A stretch of 64,000 nt of DNA from Pyropia haitanensis. Taxonomy: Eukaryota; Rhodophyta; Bangiophyceae; Bangiales; Bangiaceae. Where the stretch lies: positions 1,054,001 to 1,118,000 of the forward strand of contig SDUX01000003.1 of NCBI GenBank assembly GCA_008729055.1. The letters are read 5' to 3'. The translations under genes were made by a program, and so were the position numbers. Positions within the stretch are counted from its first letter, which is position 1; every line of letters starts with the position of its first letter. This document shows, piece by piece, positions 31,294 to 43,133 of this stretch. The notes below the pieces were generated by a model. That model searched no databases and had not been told where the DNA came from. It worked only from the letters and a program-made list of their open reading frames with translations.

Positions 31294-34200
31294 CTAGCCC
31301 GTGTTCTGGAGCGCGCTGCTAATCCCCTTCATCGAAATGACGAGCGCGTCCACGAGCGCCGTCGGCACCGTGTCGCCCTTGGTGAGGAGCTCGCGCTTGC
31401 GGCGGAGGGCCTCCACCTGCACCAGGTTGAGCGGCAGCGTCCACTCCCGCCGCGTGTTGATCGCCCGCTTCTGCACCGGGTCCTTGTCGAGCAGCTGCCG
31501 CGCGCCCGTCGTGTCGAGCACCGCCGAGATGACGCCACACAGCAGCTCCCGCAGCTCGGCACCAAACGACTGCAGCTCCTCAGGCACCAGCTCCGAGTCG
31601 TAGTGCGCCGACGTCTGGGCGTCCGCCTTGGCCAGCACCATCTCAATCAGGTCAAAGAAGGACTTGAAGAAGGGCCACTCCTTGTACATGTCGCGGATCG
31701 TGCCCATCTCGTCCGCACTCGCGCCGGCGAGGGCGGTGCCCAGGCCAAGCCACACGGGCAGATGCAGCCGCGTCTGCGTCCATGCAAAGATCCAGGGGAT
31801 GGCGCGGAGCGTCTCGACACCGCCAGCCTTGCGCTTCTGGGGACGGGAGCCAATGTTGAGCAGCCCCAGCTCCTGCTCCGGTGTTGCAAAGCGGAAGTAC
31901 TCGACAAATCGGGGCTCCTCGTGCACTATCCGTCGGTAGTGGGTGTACGAAGCGGTAGAGAGCCCGTCCATGACTGTCCGCCACTCGGGCTTGACGGACA
32001 CCACCGACGCCAGGTCCGCCTTGAGCACAGCCGTCGTGTACGTCTCCAGGGTGCGGGTCGCCAGGCCCGCCAGACCAAAGTCCTGCTCCATCACTTCCCC
32101 CTGGATGGTCACCCGGAGGTACCCATTGATAGTCTTGGGCGGCTGCGACAGAATGGCAAGGTGCTGCGGGCCACCACCACGGCCGACGGTGCCACCACGG
32201 CCGTGGAAGAAGCGGAGGCAAACGCCATGTTCCTCGGCAATCGCCACCATCGCCTCCTGTGCCTTGTAAAGCTCCCATGCAGACGTCAGGCGGCCACCGT
32301 CCTTGCCCGAGTCCGAGTAGCCCACCATCACCTCCTGCACATTGTCAAAGTGGTCGGACAGGTACTGGCGATACCACGGGTGCGCAAAGAGCGTGTTCAG
32401 CGTCGTGGAGCACGACTGCAGAGCGCCGATTGTCTCAAGCAGCGGCACCACACGGAGGGGCTGGCTGTCAACAGAGGTAGCGTACTCCCTCTGCAGGAAG
32501 GCGACCAACAGCACGTCGGATGGGGTGAAGCACATCGACACCACATACGCGCCGAGGGCCTCGCGGCCCATGTCCGCAATGGTCTCAAACGTGTCCAGCA
32601 CGTCCGCCGCCTTGGCCGACTCGGGCACAAAACCGCGTGGGATGAGTGGCCGCTTGGAAGAGAGCAGGGACGTCAGGTACTCCATCCGCTTGGCCTCATC
32701 CCAGTCCGCGTACGAGCCCAGACCGACAAATTCAGTGATGGCTGACATGGCCTGCGTGTGCTGCTCCCCCTCCTGGCGAATGTCCAGCTTCACTAGTGTC
32801 AGCCCAAACGCGTGCACCCGCGCAACCAGGTCCATGATAGGGCCAGCAAGCAGGTCATCGCCCTGGTCAACCAAAGAGCGGTGCATCACCATCAGCGGCT
32901 CGAGAAGCTCAGACGCCTCAACAAACGGCGCAGCCGTCGTCGATGGTGGCGGAGACCCCGACAGTTGCGCCTCACAGTGGTCGCGGGTGGCGGCCATGCG
33001 GTCGCGCAGGTGAGACAGCAGCACCCGGTACGGCTCCGTGGGGGGCACGTGGTTCCAAAACTCCTTGTACTTGAGGTTGGCCTTCCCCGCGTCAGCCGTC
33101 TTGGTCTTGGCATCCTCTGCCTTCTGCAGTGCCGCGTTGTACGCCCGGAGCTCATCTGATCCATAGTGCACCGACATGTCAAAGAGTAGGTGTTCAATCT
33201 CCATCAGGTACAACACCGCCGCGCGGTACCGGTTGACCGCCACCACTTCGCGTGTCACCTGCGGCGTCACAAACGGGTTGCCGTCGCGGTCACCGCCGGC
33301 CCACGAAGAAAAGAGGAAGAGGCGCGCGTCGAGCGGCAGCACCTCGGCATTGTGTCGCTGCAGGGCCTTGTTCGTGTCACGCACAAAGACGGGAACCGCG
33401 TCCCACACAGTGTGCTCAATAACCTGGAGGATGTTGCGAGCCTCATCAGTCGGAGTCGGCTTGGTGCGCCGGACTTCGTCCGTGCGCCACAGGGAGCGGA
33501 GGTGGGCGCCCAGTCGAAGGATGAGGTCATCGCGCTCGTTGGGCGTCAGCGCCTTATCGTGGAGGTCCAACAGGATGTCCGCAATGTGATGCAGCTTAGA
33601 CAGGAGCGACCGCCTGACAGCCTGCGTCGGGTGAGCCGTAAGCACCATCTCCACTGTCTGCGACTTAAGGACCGCGTGAATCTCCTCCGGGGAGTGCCCC
33701 TTCTTGACAAGGTCACGCAACACCTCGTCCACCGACGTATGGGTGAGCATAGCACCTTCCCCACGCTCATAAGAGCGACGCCGCCGGATGCGATGCACGT
33801 ACTCGGCAATGTTCGCCACGTTCGACATGCTGGAAAAGAGAGACGCTACCTGTGAGCCGAGATGGCGGGTGGGGTAGCCAAGAACACGGCACAGATGAGG
33901 GGCGCGCAAGACAGACGCAAGCACGCAGTACAGGTGTCAGTGAGTCAGCCTTGGTCGGCGGTTTCGTCCCCCGCCATTGGAACCCCGTTCAACATGAGCA
34001 TGAACGGCGTCCAATGGACATGGTAAAGAGATACGCCACCAGGTGGCCCGTACCCTAGCCAGACCCACAGGATGCATCCAGCACACTACCGAGACGGCAC
34101 AAAGAGAGGAACGGGCGAAAGCATACCAGCTGCAGTTCCTCCTCAGACAGGTTGCCAATGGTCCCTGCAATGGTCGTAAAGGTCGCGTCCTCGGCCTCGA

Positions 34201-34543
34201 CGTGAAACTCAGACGACAACTTGGAGATGATCTCCAGCTTCTCCATCGTCTCTGCCGACACCTGCGCCCTGACCACGTCAAAGAGGAGCCCCCGCAGGAG
34301 GGCCACGTCCTTCTTGAGCGGGCTCAGAAAGTCCACGCTATCCGCCCGGCCGCCCGGCTTGATCCCCCCAATGTTGCTGTTCAGGCTCGACAGGAGGCCC
34401 GTATCCCAGCTGACATTGTTACCAGACCGCGGCGCCGCGCCATCGTCCGACAAGCCGCTCAGCGTGCGCACCACCGCGGTGGCGGGGCGGGCCATGTCGC
34501 CACTGGATGACGGCGGTTTCTTCGCAGAATCCCCAGCCGCCAT
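31294..34543 (-). CDS. ppc: Phosphoenolpyruvate carboxylase, plant type, two exons
   Basis: Carboxylates PEP with bicarbonate to oxaloacetate, feeding the TCA cycle or carbon concentration. Exon 1 runs from the ATG at 34543 to 34127 and ends 'GNLSEEELQL'; the 277-nt intron (34126-33850, GTATGC...CTCACAG) is in phase 0; exon 2 runs 33849-31294, giving about 990 residues. Signature blocks are all present: 'VEMVLTAHPTQAV' (catalytic His), 'GGDRDGNPFVT', 'VGYSDSGKDGGR', the 'FHGRGGTVGRGGG' loop and the C-terminal QNTG of plant-type enzymes (bacterial-type ends RNTG). The N-terminus has no SIDAQLR-like phosphorylation motif, so the higher-plant light/kinase control is not expected. No targeting signal is evident, so probably cytosolic. 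Codons and frame are clean throughout. Confidence 0.97.
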
Positions 34544-35819
34544 GACACCCGCGCCGCGGGGAGGAGCGGCGAAAGAGGGGAAGAGGTGGTTGGAATGAGC
34601 ACCGGAGAGGTGGGTACGGACGGACCGGTCCGCGTGACCTCGCGCTGCGAGCGGTGCACGCTCGGCACTGCCGCCCAGCGCGTCGCTCCCCACACAAGGG
34701 GACGCGGCAGCTGCCGCAACCACGCGCGACCGCCCCCGAGTCCAGCCGCCAACGTTGCGACTTGGCCGCAAACGCCACGGTCGGCCGCAACGCGGAAGGT
34801 CAAAAAGCGAAAAAATGGGAATGTGGCCAGCAGCCCGCGGGCCGCGTCTTGTGGGAAGACCGACCCCCTCTCTGCAGCTGGACGGTGTCTGTGCCCGCCG
34901 GCGCACGTCCCCCCACCGGTCGGCGACGGCGGCGCGCACTGCAGCAGGGCGTGCGGAAAACGCGATCACCCGCCGCAGGAGGGTGGCAGCGCGGAGGCGG
35001 AAAGGCACGGCACCCCCCCACTCCCAGTGTCGTGATCCGGCACTCTGCGCCGGCCTCACGCTGGGCGGCTGCGCGAGCTCATTGGCCCCACACTGCTGGC
35101 GGCAACAAAAATCAAAAACGCCCGACGACCCGCGGAACGAGCTCAACGGGCCTGCCATTGGCAGAGCGCCGAGTGAACAGCGAATCGGGCGGGCGCCGGC
35201 CCCGCCGCGGGGCCGAACCGCCGGCAGTGGTTGGCCGCGCCGCCGGCCGCGGCTCGCCCAAGTGCGCGGCCCGCACGACGGGGGTGGGCCCGCTCGCGTG
35301 GGGGGGCGCGACGCCGCCGCCGCGTCGCTGCGCGGCGGCCACCGCCGCCGTCCCCCCGGTGACCGCGCAAGCTTGGTAGTCCACGTCATGGCATGGGGCG
35401 ACTGCGCTGCCTCAGGACAGCCCGCAAATGCGCGTGTTCGTGACTGTGCGGCAACGACGGGGCGGGGCGGGGCGGGGCGGGGCGGGGAAGAGCGAGGCCC
35501 GCGCGGGGGGGGTGAAGGGGGGTGTTCGCACCGTGATCCCGGCTGCGGTGGCCTCCCTCGCAGCTGCGGTAGACGGCAAACGAGCCGCCTGCCAGCGGTG
35601 CCTACGCAAGAGCCATACGAGGTGATGACTGCCAGGCGGTGACGGCCAGGTGGTGGTGTACACGGTGGTCCATCTCTTGCAGGCGGTCGCCCCGCCTTTC
35701 CCCCTCGACAGTCCCTCACGCCAAGGGGGTGACATGATTTAGCGTGGCGTCGTTGCTCCATCATGAGGCAGGTCATGCCCACCGCACATGGACACAGCGC
35801 ATGGTCGCCCATATCGCCT
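34544..35819. other. 5' region of PEP carboxylase
   Basis: GC-rich upstream region with ATTGG/CCAAT-type boxes at about 35079 and 35158 (the latter inside the palindrome CTGCCATTGGCAG) and a tandem GC-box tract further upstream. No gene supported. Confidence 0.5.
35459..35489. promoter_or_regulatory. Tandem GGGGC boxes upstream of PEP carboxylase
   Basis: Five head-to-tail GGGGC units resembling a GC-box (Sp1-type) array. It lies about 930 nt upstream of the PEP carboxylase ATG. It is not at a normal core-promoter distance, so function is uncertain. Confidence 0.4.
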
Positions 35820-36428
35820 TTACGGCTGTAGGCCGAGACATGCGCCGAGCGCGTATGACTGACCCGTTACGGAACGCCACTTCGGTGCAGTGCATGGCGC
35901 AAAGATGCCCTCGGGCCGGACTAGAACGCGAAGATCCCCTCGCGCTGGGATAGCAACGTACAAGTGCCCTCCTGCTGTATGTTCGATACGCGCTGAATCA
36001 GTGGCTCCCGTCGGGCCCTGCCTCGATTGAGAGCAGGCCATTGCACTCGTGCCGCACTGTGGGTATTTTCCCTTGCTCTGGGCACCCCTTCTGTTGCCTG
36101 GTGGTGAGCTGTTGTCGACTTCGAGCTCGTTTTGGGTGAGCCAGCACTTGACTGCGGAGCCTCCCGACAAGACAACAAGCGAGCTGGTTGTCACTGGCAC
36201 CGCGCTCGCGAAGCGTACCTCGTGTTGAATGGCCTGAAGCCGGTTTGACACAACACGGTCCGTGTCGACTGTGGCACACTTGTTGCCAAGACGAGTGGGG
36301 AGGGACACAACAGGCGGCTTCCACTGAACAGGATCCGCGTCGAGCACCAGGACGCCGCGCCTATTGCAGACCAGGAAACTGCGCTTACGACTGAGACCGT
36401 ACTGGAGGACTCTGCGGACTGAAATCAA
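35820..36428 (-). CDS. Hypothetical open frame in a lower-GC island, possibly an exon or element relic
   Basis: A 202-codon frame without a convincing ATG start. An acceptor-like 'AATTGATTTCAG' lies at its 5' edge (about 36419-36430), so it may be an internal exon. The translation is not low complexity ('FLVCNRRGVLVLDADPVQW', 'PTRLGNKCATVDTDRVVSN') and codon use is less GC3-biased than in neighbouring genes. A donor-like 'CACGAG/GTACGC' occurs inside. I recognise no domain. It could belong to an inserted mobile element. Confidence 0.25.
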   Translation of the reverse strand: MISVRRVLQYGLSRKRSFLVCNRRGVLVLDADPVQWKPPVVSLPTRLGNKCATVDTDRVVSNRLQAIQHEVRFASAVPVTTSSLVVLSGGSAVKCWLTQNELEVDNSSPPGNRRGAQSKGKYPQCGTSAMACSQSRQGPTGATDSARIEHTAGGHLYVAIPARGDLRVLVRPEGIFAPCTAPKWRSVTGQSYALGACLGLQP

Positions 36429-36459
36429 TTAACTACACTGTCTCTCAACCACATGTCAT

Positions 36460-36505
36460 ATCAGTCCTTCGCATTGCATCTAATCAGTCCTTCACATTGC
36501 ATCTA
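36460..36505. repeat. Two tandem 23-bp units
   Basis: Unit 1 (36460-36482) and unit 2 (36483-36505) share the pattern ATCAGTCCTTC-CATTGCATCTA and differ at one base. It is a recent tandem duplication in intergenic DNA. Confidence 0.9.
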
Positions 36506-38812
36506 ATCCATTGTATTGGTTGTCCATGACTTCTGTTCAATGTTCGCACTGCACCGGGTCGTTTCCGAAGAGTCACGGCTGCCACTGCTCAACGCGGCGC
36601 TACGGAGTGGCCTCTGATACCACGCGAGGCTGTGATCTGTGCTCGTTGCGGTCGGGTGATGCGTCTACGGTGCTTGAGAGAGTTTCTTGGACCAACTCCA
36701 TCGGTTGCTCCAACTAGAGCTCAACCGGTGCACTTGGAGCGAATCGCTCATGACACAGATGAGTGTGTGAGACTGCCACAAGACACTGGGCTACGGTGGG
36801 GGCTGAGATCAAGAAGCTCATGGTTGCCCAGTGCTTGCCGGAGCTATGCCACACGACAGCACTCTATAAATACTCGGGAAAGAAGGAGTGGAACAACTGC
36901 GGCAGACTCTTTTCGTGCGCACCCTGCACAAGTGTTTGGGTGTCGCGAGCTGGTTGGACGGTACTCAGTGCAGACTCCCGAACGGGCATCTGCTTGCTAT
37001 CGTCTGGTGTGGCCAGGTGGCGATGCAGCCAGATGACCGCCATATCGTCCGAGCCCGCCTATCCTCACTTCTAAGGGTCGTTAAGCTCGCCCAAGACTGG
37101 TATGAGCGCACATGTTCACATGTAGTGAGCGCCACACTATGAACAGTGGAAACCCTCGCCAGTCTGCTCCAGTCGTCCTCTGGAATGTGTAGGGCCGCAA
37201 GAGGTGCCGCTCGAACTGGGTCCTGTGTCGTGCAGTCATGGAATCCGACGTCTTGGAGCCAGGCGACTGCCGCAGTGTGGCCACCTATCCTGTCTCGATT
37301 GTTGACGGACGCCACCTTCACGCACCATGTATGCACAGCTCCGCTACACCGTCCCTACACGGGCCGACACACCGTCAGCTGGCGATGTGGGCACTCCGTG
37401 TGCACAGGTTGGCAGGCGTCACTGGAGCATCGGATTCAGCGACATGAGCAGCATGCCCCCCACCCACTGCCGGCAGAGGGACCCCCGTGCAACACCACTA
37501 GCTACCGCATCATCTAGCATACAAATGGGTATGCTTTTCTCGTCGCCACGCGCTGTGCCCCGAGCCGTGCATCCACGGAAGGCCATTGGGCGGCACCCGC
37601 CGAAGTTCGCCCGCCCGCCGAGCGGGGCAGGTGTCACGGAGGTGACAGCATGGCTGGCAGAGGGGCCCTGAACGAGATACACCCAGGGCAACCGCGACAG
37701 GGTGCGTGCAACACTGTAGGGCGCGCGAGGGGACTGGTGGACGGGGCCGGGACTTGCAAGATCCAGGTCCTGGCAGAGACCTGGAATGAGCGGACGCACG
37801 CCACCGTCCAGAGGCTGGCCCGCGCCACCCATTGGCGCGACCGCGGCCGCTCATTGGCCAACGCGTGGGATGCACCGCCAGACACCGTGCAGGTGGGGGC
37901 GGATTTCAGACAGTCGGTAGCGGCCGCATGGACGGATTTTGGCAGATTCGCTGTGGACAGGGTGGTGAGGTGGCCTTCTTCTCACGGGACCCGCGCGGGG
38001 TGCAGTCTGTTCCACTCGGCAAGCGCGCCCAGGCCCACTCGTTGACGGTCCCGTGACGGCGTCCGCGTCGCGCGCCCCGAAACGTGGACCACGTCGATCA
38101 ATCTCCCTGGGCGACGGGCACTTGCGTGGCCCACCGCCCTGCAAACCAACCATGGTCGCACGCACCGCAGACAGTCAGGTTTAGCAACCTGCTGGTCGCG
38201 TGGGCGGGGGCTTTCGGGGTCGTGTCCGCGACCGGTCCCCCTCTCGTGCCTCTTGAACCGCGTGGGAGTGCCTCGCCTCCCGCGCCCCTGCCTCAGGGGC
38301 GCGGGACCGGGAGTCCCTGCGGCCGGTGATTGGACTGCCCCGCTCCCTACACTGGCCATCTTGCGCCCAATTGGAGGGAGAAGAGCACGCCACGCCCTGT
38401 CCTTTGATCCCTGTCACAACTTGCTCGGCGCCCGGTCTCTCCTCGCGCACCTGGCGTGGCCACCTGTGAGCACTCTGGCGGGCGCTCCTCCGTCCACGTG
38501 AGCGCCGCCTCGGCCTACTGCCGACGGCGACTGCCGCCGTACTCGCCGTCTTAAGCTTTGGTTCGCGTCCTTTGCTCGTCGACACCGGCACCCCACCGGC
38601 GCCGCATCGACACTCTCCCTCTTGGTGTGCGCCCCCGACGTCGCTCTCCGCCCCCTGCAGCGCACCGCCATCCTCCCCCGATCGCGTCGTCCACACTCTC
38701 CTCCCGCAAGCTGTTCTGCTTTTTGTCCGTCTTCCCCCGCCCTCCTCACCTCCCTCACGGTCCCCGGTCACGCTCGCAGCTTCCTCTTGCCCACCCTTTG
38801 TCGACGCCAACC
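36506..38812. other. Lower-GC intergenic stretch and 5' region of the first Cys-cluster paralog
   Basis: Positions 36.5-37.5 kb have balanced base composition and only short unsupported frames. From 37.5 kb the sequence is GC-rich with several ATTGG/CCAAT boxes (about 37829, 37853, 38328, 38370) and a perfect 13-bp-arm palindrome at 38278-38306. A 'CGTCTTAAGC' TATA-like element occurs near 38547-38556, about 260 nt before the next start codon. Confidence 0.45.
38278..38306. repeat. 29-bp palindrome with 13-bp arms
   Basis: TCCCGCGCCCCTG at 38278-38290 and CAGGGGCGCGGGA at 38294-38306 are perfect reverse complements separated by CCT. It lies about 510 bp upstream of the first paralog's ATG and could be a dimeric protein site. 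Confidence 0.9.
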
Positions 38813-40731
38813 ATGACGCCTCCTGCCAAGCGGCGGTCGGGCCGCCGCAGTCCTCCCTCGGCGGTCCGCCGCTTGGCAACACGCGGCGCGTCGTCTTCGC
38901 GGTCCCAACTCCTTCCCCCGGCAGCCTCTTCGCCGGGGATGGCCAGGCGGACGCCCGATGGCGGTGGCGGACCCGGCTATGTCCGCTCTCCCCCCCCTCT
39001 TCCGCCCCCCCCCCCCCTCCCCCTCCACCCCTCTTGCCATCGCCCGTCCCGCCGCCCCCCGGCGACCGGGCGGACAATGGCGACAGCCCCGGCGTGGCGG
39101 CTGCGCGCCGTTTGGCCCAGGCGGCGGGCGTCGCTGCCCGGGACGCCGCGATTGCCCGCGGGCGCCCCACCCCGCAGCTGTCGACCATCAAGGGGCGGGA
39201 GGTCTCCAAGACGCTCATCAGCACCCTCGAGTTGGCCCTCCCCGTCGCCGAGGGCCGCCTCTACAAGATCCACGGCCAGAAGGCGGGATTATTGACGGAG
39301 AATGCGGCGCTGACCGCGGCCGTTCGCCGCGCCGAGGCCGCCGCCGCCGCGCGTGGCGCGGGCGCCCTCTCGTCCTTGTCCTCGGTGGTTTCGACGTCGT
39401 CGGCGGCGGCGTCGACCACGGGAGCACAACTGTCGACGGCGCCAGTGCTGCCGGCGACAGCAGCTGCATCAGCCGCGCCCGTTGGTGTCAACGCGAGCCA
39501 GGCCGCGAGGGGGGGTGCGTTCTCCCAGACGCACTCCTCCGTTCCCCGTCGCCATGTCCCCGCCGAGGTTGCAGCGTCGGAGGCACCCGCTCAGCCATTT
39601 GTTTTGGCGCCGCCCTTTTTGGATTCGCCTCCGGCCGCGCGTGAGCTCCTGTCTGGCACCGCCAACGGCGGCACGGCCGCCGCGGCTACCCCCCCGGCCA
39701 CCGCCATGAGCCGTGCCCCCGCCATGCCCGTGACGTTCTCCCCCGTCTCCTACCCGTCCACGGGGGCGGCGGAGGATCTGGGCTCCGAGGACTCTACCGC
39801 ACCCCGCACGGTTGCGTCGGCAGACCAAGAGGATGACGAGGAAGAGCCACCGCCGCCGCCATCGAGCCAAGAGGACCTGGTTGCCCCGCCGGTGGCGGCG
39901 TCTACGGGCCGCACCGACGACGCGACGCGGGCAGCCACGCTGCTGCTGTTGGGGCTCGACTTGTCAATCGTACTCGGCGGCGACGGGGTGGCCGAGTGGA
40001 ACGCGTGCCCCGAGTGGCTGATGCTGGACAGCAACGGCGAGTCGTGGCTGTCGGACTTTCCGCTGCCCGACGCGGCGGCGGGGGTGGACCCGCTGCCCGA
40101 CGGGCCGGTCGCCGAGATGTCGGCCGAGCTGTGGCCAGAGCTCTGGAGTGAGTCGTCCCCCCCCAACACGACCGCCACCCACGCCGCCGACCCTACGCGC
40201 GAGGCCCTGGCGGTGCCGCTGGCATCCCCCCCGAGCTCGACCCCGCTGCCTGCACTGGTGTCCCCGCCGGCCACCCCTTTGGCCACCCCACTAGCATCTC
40301 CGCCGGTGTGGCCGGCGGCGTCGCCGGCAGCTTCCCAGCTGATCTCGCCCACGTCCATCCGGCCGGCGGCGCCCCGCTCGTGCGGCCGCACCAACTGCTG
40401 TCGCACCCGGCCCGCCGCGATCGCTGCCGCGGAGGCGGCGGCGGCGACAGCGGCGTTGACGGCGCCGGCGCCGGCGGCACCGGCGCTCGCCACCGCTTCG
40501 ACGGCGCCCGCTGCGGCCGACACGACCGACTGTGTGTTGCCGCCGCTGTGCCGCCCCTGCCTGCATGGGCGCTGGGATGCGACGACCGGCCAGTGGCGGT
40601 GCTGCCGCGAGGGCGCCCCGGCAGCGATGGGCGTGGACAAGCGCAACCGGCGGCCGGGCGACGACGCGACGGGAGGGGGCGGGGGGGGGTTCACCCTGCC
40701 GTCGGTGACAGAGGCCAACCCGGCCGCGTGA
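38813..40731 (+). CDS. Cys-cluster family member 1, putative regulator, frame broken at one poly-C run
   Basis: The N-terminus starts at ATG 38813 ('MTPPAKRRSGRRS', Kozak-like CCAACCATGA) and must change frame at the C runs 38990-39017 to reach the long downstream frame; one missing C does this. The chosen start is supported by the paralog at 43.1 kb: 'SSRSQLLPPAASSPG' aligns with 'SSFSQLLPAEARSPG' there. The conserved core is 'PQLSTIKGREVSKTLISTLE', followed by a possible coiled coil ('LLTENAALTAAVRRAEAAAA'). A long Ala/Pro/Ser region with an acidic patch follows ('SADQEDDEEEP'). The end carries the Cys cluster 'CRPCLHGRWDATTGQWRCC'. No known domain is recognised. Basic N-terminus, acidic middle and Cys cluster suggest a nuclear protein; this is inference. 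Confidence 0.7.
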
Positions 40732-43133
40732 GCGGCGGGCGCTGGCGGGAGGGGGGCGGGTCCCGTGCCGCGCGCGTGCGTGCCAGCTGGCGCTGGCGAT
40801 GGCGCGTGCGCCTGGGGGCGCCGGTGATTGCGCATGCGACGGTAGAGGGCGATCCACGGGGTGCGGTGCGTGCGGTGTGTGAGTGGGACGCAGGCGGCCT
40901 CTGACAGCGTCAAACCCCTGCGTACCGAAATTGTGTCTTGTAAAGTGAAATCCGACAACGTGTGGGACTTTGAATTCCATGACACGAGTACCACGTACGA
41001 ACACACCCGCCAGATGTCTTCCTCGTCAGTATCTGCTCCCGCCACATCATGCCTTGGTGGGACCAGACCGCGGTGGTCCACCCGTTCGTCGCCTCCCCCG
41101 CCTCCCTCGCATCCAGGGGAGAGCTACCTCTGCGAGGCAACATGCTGAAATGTAGAGGCGCCAGAAAAAAAGAAGGTGGCCAGAGAGAGCGGTGCGTCTG
41201 ATTGGACGAGAGGGGATGGCCAAGAAGGTGCTGGGATATGGCAACCTGCCGAGGCGCGGCAGGGCGCGCAGAACAGCAGCCGTTTCACTCACCTGGTCAT
41301 GGCGCCGAGGCGTGGAGCATGGGTTCCCCGGTGGAAGCTGTTGAGCAGATTGGCCTGTGGTTGGTATGTGGCGCGCGAGATGCTGCGCCTCGTCTACCCT
41401 TGAGCTGGACCTGTCCAACAATGCGGCCGCGGTCGACGGTCGACAGGTAGCCCCTGATTGTCACGGAGTTGGACAGCGGCACGGCACACGGCCCCCTGCG
41501 CGCTCGCGAGCCACGGCGAGTCCAAACTAGAGGTGGTGAAGGCAAACGCGACTCGGGGAGCCAGCAACACGCCCCGTTCATGCACCACCCGGGCATTGTG
41601 CTGGCACGCATGTACTTGCACTCGGCGCCCCCCCTTTACACAGTGCCCGCCCCATACGAGGGGGCCACCGTCCATGGCGTCCCGGGTGCGGACACCGGAC
41701 GCCGCCGCGCCCCCCCATCGGCAGAAGCCGCTATCTGTCCGCCTCTACTGGGATTGCTGCAGCAGGTTTGTCCCCTTCGTATGCTGGGAGACTGGGTCGC
41801 GGAGCACAGCCGTATTGTCCAGATTCCCTCTTGCCCCTCCCTCCCAGTGACGGGGGCTTTCTGCTACCCCGCGCCGCGGTCGGCTCCCCGGCGCTTACGG
41901 ACAGGGTTCACTGGGACTGCCCTGCACCACCCAGTTCTCTGCCAGTTCTGGTCCGCCCCCTCGCTACCGGGGCCGCTCGAGCCCCCAATATTCCCGCGGA
42001 AAGCAGCTCCGCCGTCCCCCGTTACGCGGACAAGGTGCTTCAGCCGTGCAGGGGGTCACGGGAGCCCTACACTACGCAACGGGGAAGGGGGGGGTTTGGT
42101 TGGCCACATGGCGGCAGCACGCAGTCCCGCCCAAAACACAGGTAGAGAGCGTTTTGGTGGCACGGGCAATGCGGTGCATGCTGGCCGGCCACCCCCGCGC
42201 GCGCCGGGCGGCCGCCGCAGGATGGGTGGGTGGTCCCCGCGGCGAGGGCCCGCGGCTCTGCAGCCGGGGCAACGGGACGGCAGCGAATTGGCTCGCGGGG
42301 GGCGGGCATGTACGACAGCAACAGCCCGGCGCTCCCCGGCATCCCATGCTGTCCCGCTGCAACACGGCGGCAACGGCTTTTCTGTTGTCCACCCTCTCCA
42401 ACCTGTCTGTTGCCGTCTGAGGGGGGGTCATCAAAGACAAGTTCGGACGCTTGTGGTTGACCACGGAACGGCTTTCTGACCACCTAAAGTACTGTACCAA
42501 TCTCACCAGCAGCACGGAGCGTCCAGATTCGGTTTGCTGTCACCCCATTCGCAGCTTGGCATGCACCGCCCCCCTACACAACGATCCGCGGGCTGGGCCT
42601 TGGTCTCGCATCGAGGTGGTGTGGATGGGGGGGGGGCCCCAGCGCCGCCCGCCCGGCACGCGCGTTTGGGTGGGGTCGCTCTGTCTGCCAATGGCGTGCC
42701 CCTGGACACAAGGACGGCCGTGGGCGGGATTTGCACGAGCATCCTTGTCAAGGATGTTCCCGCGGGCGCGACTTGGCCACCAGGGGCGTCGGAGAGTGGA
42801 GGGAGCGCCCCACAGGGGTACGCCGGCCGGTGCTTCAACTGCCCGCAGGCGTGCGCGCAAAGGGCGCTCACGGAGCATTTAAGGCGACGGCAGCCGCTTC
42901 TGCCTGCATCGCCGCCGTGTTCCTTGACGCCGTCCCCCGTTTCACCTGTGCTCTCCTTTGTACACACCGCGCGTGTGCCCAACACCCACCCTCTTGTGGC
43001 TGCCCTCCCTCTGCTGGCTGCCCACCCTCTTCTGGCTTCTCACCCTCCATCACCGCGCACCCTCTACCCACCCCTCACCCTGCCTGCCCCCGCAAGGGTC
43101 CGGGGAAGCCGCAGGACAGGCACCCCGTACAAG
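40732..43133. other. Spacer between the two paralogs
   Basis: About 2.4 kb. Base composition is moderate from 40.9 to 43.1 kb. A plus-strand frame of 336 codons (41469-42479) has no recognisable motif and I do not call it. A 'GCATTTAAGGCG' TATA-like element at about 42875-42886 lies about 250 nt upstream of the second paralog's ATG, comparable with the first paralog. The 5' leader contains near-repeats of CCCACCCTCTT. Confidence 0.45.

Noticed and set aside
41469..42479. 336-codon plus-strand frame between the paralogs
   Set aside because: No conserved motif, mixed composition and no consistent third-position bias; treated as chance.
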